Assembly: GCA_017999075.1 (NCBI GenBank)
Contig: JAGOBX010000122.1
Location: forward strand, 1 to 8,860
DNA from: JAGOBX01 sp017999075 [NCBI: Candidatus Babelota bacterium]
GTDB lineage: Bacteria > JAGOBX01
Length of the DNA stretch: 8,860 bases
Direction: 5' to 3'
In this document: piece after piece, positions 6,772-8,860 of the stretch
Numbering within the stretch: the stretch's first letter is position 1
Layout of the letters: each line of letters opens with the position of its first letter
Notes under the pieces: generated by a model
Seen by the model: the letters and a program-made list of their open reading frames with translations, nothing else
Told to the model about the DNA's origin: nothing
The model's database searches: none
Made by a program: the position numbers and the translations under genes

Positions 6772-7511
6772 AAACTGAAAATAAAATTATAATAGCAGAT
6801 AACCTTACGAAAAAGTTTGGAGGTTTTACTGCAGTTGATAAAATTAGTTTTGAAGTTTATAAAGGAGAAGTGTTTGGATTTCTCGGAGCTAACGGAGCAG
6901 GAAAAACAACAGCTATGAAAATGCTGTGCGGCTTGTTGGAACCGACTTCAGGAGAAGCTGAAATTGCGGGATTTGACGCATACAAAGACAGACAGAAGAT
7001 AAAAATGAATATAGGATATATGAGTCAGAAATTTTCATTATATCAGGATCTGACTATTCTTGAAAACATTTATTTTTATGCGGGGATATACGGTATTTCA
7101 AAAACAGAAACTAAAGATAAAAGTTATGAGTTATTAAAAAAATTCCGATTGGAGGCGGTTAAAGACAAGTTGATAAAAACTCTGCCGCCGGGCTGGAGAC
7201 AAAAACTCGCATTTTCTATTGCAGGTTTGCATAATCCTAAAATAATTTTTTTAGACGAACCTACGGGCGGCGTTGATCCTGTAACCCGCCGTTCATTTTG
7301 GGAACTTATTTATGAAACAGTTGACTGCGGAATAACAGTATTTGTAACCACGCATTATATGGATGAAGCTGAATATTGCGATCGGGTTTCAATAATGGTA
7401 AATGGTAAAATTGAAGCGCTGAATTCTCCCAAATTATTGAAAGAAAAATATGAATCTGAAACAATGTATGATGTATTTTTAAAATTGGCGAGATACTCAG
7501 TTTCGAAATGA
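6768..7511 (+). CDS. ABC transporter ATPase 2, equivalent to the C-terminal half of YbhF
   Basis: I place the start at the ATG at 6768 (247 residues) because it overlaps the TGA of ATPase 1 as ATGA, like the TolC/adaptor junction; a TTG at 6747 would add seven residues but has no supporting context. The single nucleotide-binding domain shows Walker A GANGAGKT (40-47), Q-loop Q87 in GYMSQKFSLY, Walker B IIFLDEP with E164, D-loop GVDP (168-171) and H-loop H196 in TTHYMDEAEYCDR. The signature motif is degenerate: LPPGWRQ (139-145) in place of LSGGxxQ. As I recall it, E. coli YbhF's second domain has a comparable LPLGFKQ. The protein therefore pairs naturally with ATPase 1 as a heterodimer that powers the exporter at the cytoplasmic face of the inner membrane. 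A gap of 101 nt separates it from the permease gene. Confidence 0.9.
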   Translation: MKTENKIIIADNLTKKFGGFTAVDKISFEVYKGEVFGFLGANGAGKTTAMKMLCGLLEPTSGEAEIAGFDAYKDRQKIKMNIGYMSQKFSLYQDLTILENIYFYAGIYGISKTETKDKSYELLKKFRLEAVKDKLIKTLPPGWRQKLAFSIAGLHNPKIIFLDEPTGGVDPVTRRSFWELIYETVDCGITVFVTTHYMDEAEYCDRVSIMVNGKIEALNSPKLLKEKYESETMYDVFLKLARYSVSK

Positions 7512-7612
7512 TTAGTTTGTGGTTGGTAAAATATTTAATGATAAAAAATAAATAAAAATATTGCGGGATCATTTTTTTAATAAAATAATTAGTTCAAAAC
7601 TCAATAAACGTT
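7512..7612 (+). promoter_or_regulatory. 101-nt gap in the operon with a weak candidate internal promoter
   Basis: This is the longest gap inside an otherwise tightly packed gene series. It holds no convincing gene and no GC-rich stem followed by a T run. A weak promoter-like pair is TTGCGG (7561-7566) and AATAAT (7584-7589, 5 of 6 consensus bases) with a 17-nt spacer. AT-rich DNA gives such matches often, so it is recorded only as a possibility. Confidence 0.2.
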
Positions 7613-8731
7613 ATGAAAAAGAAAATAGCTTTTTGGGCTTTTATAAAAAAAGAGTCATATCATATTTTGAGAGATTACCGAACACTGATTATATTGTTCG
7701 GAATGCCTGTAATACAAATTATGTTATTCGGTTTTGCAATAACTAATGAACTTAATTACGCAAAAATCGGAATTTTAGATAATTCAAAAAATGAAATTTC
7801 GTCCAGATTGATTTCTAAAATTTTATCATCAGGATATTTTGATTTGCATAATTATTTTCAATCTTACGAAGATATTGATAAAGAATTTGCAAAAGGTAAA
7901 ATTAAAGCTGCAATAATTATTCCCGAAAAGTTTGGGAATCGGTCTGAGACAGCAGAAAATTCTGCAGTTCATCTTATACTTGATTCTTCTGAACCTAATA
8001 CTTCTAATTTACTGACTGCATATATTTCGAGTATTATAAAGGAATTCAATGCAGGATTTCTTACTCATGATAAAATGATGAAACAGATTATTCCTGAAGT
8101 TAAAATGAGATATAATCCAGAACTTAAAAGCGTATATATGTTTGTTCCTGGTCTTATGTCCGTTATACTTATGCTTGTATCAGCGTTAATGACTTCCATT
8201 TCAATTACTAGAGAAAAAGAATTGGGGACAATGGAAATACTTCTTGTATCTCCGCTGAAACCTGTACAAATTATTTTAGGTAAAGTAATACCTTATATAT
8301 TTTTGTCTTTTATGAATGCAGTTATAATATTGCTGCTTGGAAGATTTGTATTTGAAGTGCCAGTGTTTGGAAATACTGCACTGCTTCTTGCGGAATGCGT
8401 GTTGTTTATTTTTACGGCATTATCTTTAGGAATAATGATTTCCTCAATAACTTCATCCCAGCAGACAGCTATGATGATAGCTTTGGTAGCTTTAATGATG
8501 CCTACCATATTACTTTCAGGTTTTATTTTTCCTATAAAAAACATGCCTCAGGCTCTGCAGATTTTAACAAATATTATACCTGCAAAATGGTTTATAATAA
8601 TAATTAAAAATATTATGCTTAAAGGAGTAGGATTAAATTTTGTTTGGAAAGAAACTTTAATATTATTTTCTATGACATTGATTTTTATATTTATCAGCGT
8701 AAAAAAATTTAAGGACCGAATCGATATTTGA
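7613..8731 (+). CDS. ABC-2 type exporter permease (YbhS/YbhR-like)
   Basis: The 372-residue inner-membrane protein has the ABC2_membrane_3 layout. A cytoplasmic N-terminus (KKESYHILRDYRTLIILFGM, 12-31) leads into TM1 at about 23-44. A large periplasmic domain covers about 45-174, including the typical IGILDNSKNEISSRLI (52-67) and HLILDSSEPNTSNLL (120-134). Five more helices lie near 175-197, 222-247, 255-278, 287-307 and 345-363. The cytoplasmic loop TREKELGTMEILLVSPLKP (199-217) is the hallmark of this permease family and probably couples to the ATPases; LLSGFIFPIKNMP (300-312) is the usual re-entrant segment. The ATG is the first in-frame start after a stop at 7586, and no Shine-Dalgarno site is evident. 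With the following partial permease it would form the heterodimeric membrane channel. The exported substrate is unknown. Confidence 0.92.
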   Translation: MKKKIAFWAFIKKESYHILRDYRTLIILFGMPVIQIMLFGFAITNELNYAKIGILDNSKNEISSRLISKILSSGYFDLHNYFQSYEDIDKEFAKGKIKAAIIIPEKFGNRSETAENSAVHLILDSSEPNTSNLLTAYISSIIKEFNAGFLTHDKMMKQIIPEVKMRYNPELKSVYMFVPGLMSVILMLVSALMTSISITREKELGTMEILLVSPLKPVQIILGKVIPYIFLSFMNAVIILLLGRFVFEVPVFGNTALLLAECVLFIFTALSLGIMISSITSSQQTAMMIALVALMMPTILLSGFIFPIKNMPQALQILTNIIPAKWFIIIIKNIMLKGVGLNFVWKETLILFSMTLIFIFISVKKFKDRIDI

Positions 8732-8772
8732 AAATAATTAATAAAGAAATATAAGTTAAACCTGGTTACAAT

Positions 8773-8860
8773 ATGAAAAAAATTATAACGATAATTATCA
8801 AAGAATTCAAACAAATATTCAGAGATAAAGGCATGCTTCCGTTGATATTTATTATGCCTT
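8773..8860 (+). CDS. Second ABC-2 type exporter permease, N-terminal fragment cut by the right edge
   Basis: Twenty-nine codons are visible, starting MKKIITIIIKEFKQIFRDKG and continuing with MLPLIFIMP into the edge. The basic amphipathic start, the EFKQIFRDKG cytoplasmic elbow and the first hydrophobic segment match the beginning of YbhR/YbhS-type ABC-2 permeases, and YbhS-like genes are normally followed by a second permease. It starts 41 nt after the previous stop, with no visible Shine-Dalgarno site. The rest of the gene lies outside the window, so integrity cannot be judged. Confidence 0.8.
   Translation, partial: MKKIITIIIKEFKQIFRDKGMLPLIFIMP

Noticed and set aside
7561-7746. Plus-strand open frame of 61 codons across the gap and the start of the permease gene
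   Set aside because: It overlaps the clear permease start in another frame and has no family resemblance.
8548-8814. Minus-strand open frame of 88 codons across the two permease genes
   Set aside because: It is antisense to two clear permease coding regions and is explained by their composition.
1-8860. tRNA or rRNA genes, CRISPR repeats, transposases or terminal inverted repeats of mobile elements
   Set aside because: None was recognised on either strand; the window is filled by protein-coding genes of uniform composition with short gaps.

Overview
The window is a strongly AT-rich bacterial stretch (roughly 30% GC by eye) with dense coding and short gaps. A TolC-type outer-membrane protein and a lipoprotein-type HlyD adaptor point to a diderm (Gram-negative) cell. 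Three plus-strand genes carry clear AGGAG Shine-Dalgarno sites, and UGA is used as a stop. I cannot name the genus; the mix fits a low-GC, probably anaerobic diderm lineage, but that is inference.

Left part (1-2781): the C-terminal part of a multi-pass membrane protein resembling GT-C (GT39/ArnT-like) glycosyltransferases runs off the left edge on the plus strand. It converges, with a 10-nt gap, on a two-gene minus-strand unit: a radical SAM protein with a SPASM-like C-terminus and, 3 nt downstream of it, a class I SAM-dependent methyltransferase. Their substrates cannot be read from the sequence.

Middle (2782-3012): a 230-nt divergent intergenic region holds a plausible sigma-70 promoter (perfect TTGACA, 17-nt spacer). 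Its -10 box overlaps an 18-bp perfect palindrome of the kind bound by TetR-family repressors. A second, smaller inverted repeat and a weaker candidate promoter face the minus-strand unit.

Right part (3013-8860): a plus-strand gene series encodes a complete-looking YbhGFSR-type tripartite ABC exporter: TetR-family regulator, TolC-like outer-membrane channel, HlyD/YbhG-like periplasmic adaptor lipoprotein, two separate ABC ATPases matching the two halves of the fused E. coli YbhF, an ABC-2 permease (YbhS-like), and the first 29 codons of a second permease (YbhR-like) cut by the right edge. TolC/adaptor and ATPase1/ATPase2 pairs overlap by ATGA, suggesting translational coupling. The regulator probably represses its own operon and releases it when it binds a substrate of the pump.

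The most informative detail is in the ATPases. The first lacks the canonical Q-loop Gln and H-loop His, and the second has a degenerate signature motif. In a head-to-tail heterodimer all three defects fall in the same composite ATP site, leaving the other site canonical. I saw no RNA gene, CRISPR array, insertion sequence or clear intrinsic terminator, and no clear evidence of a wholly undescribed system.
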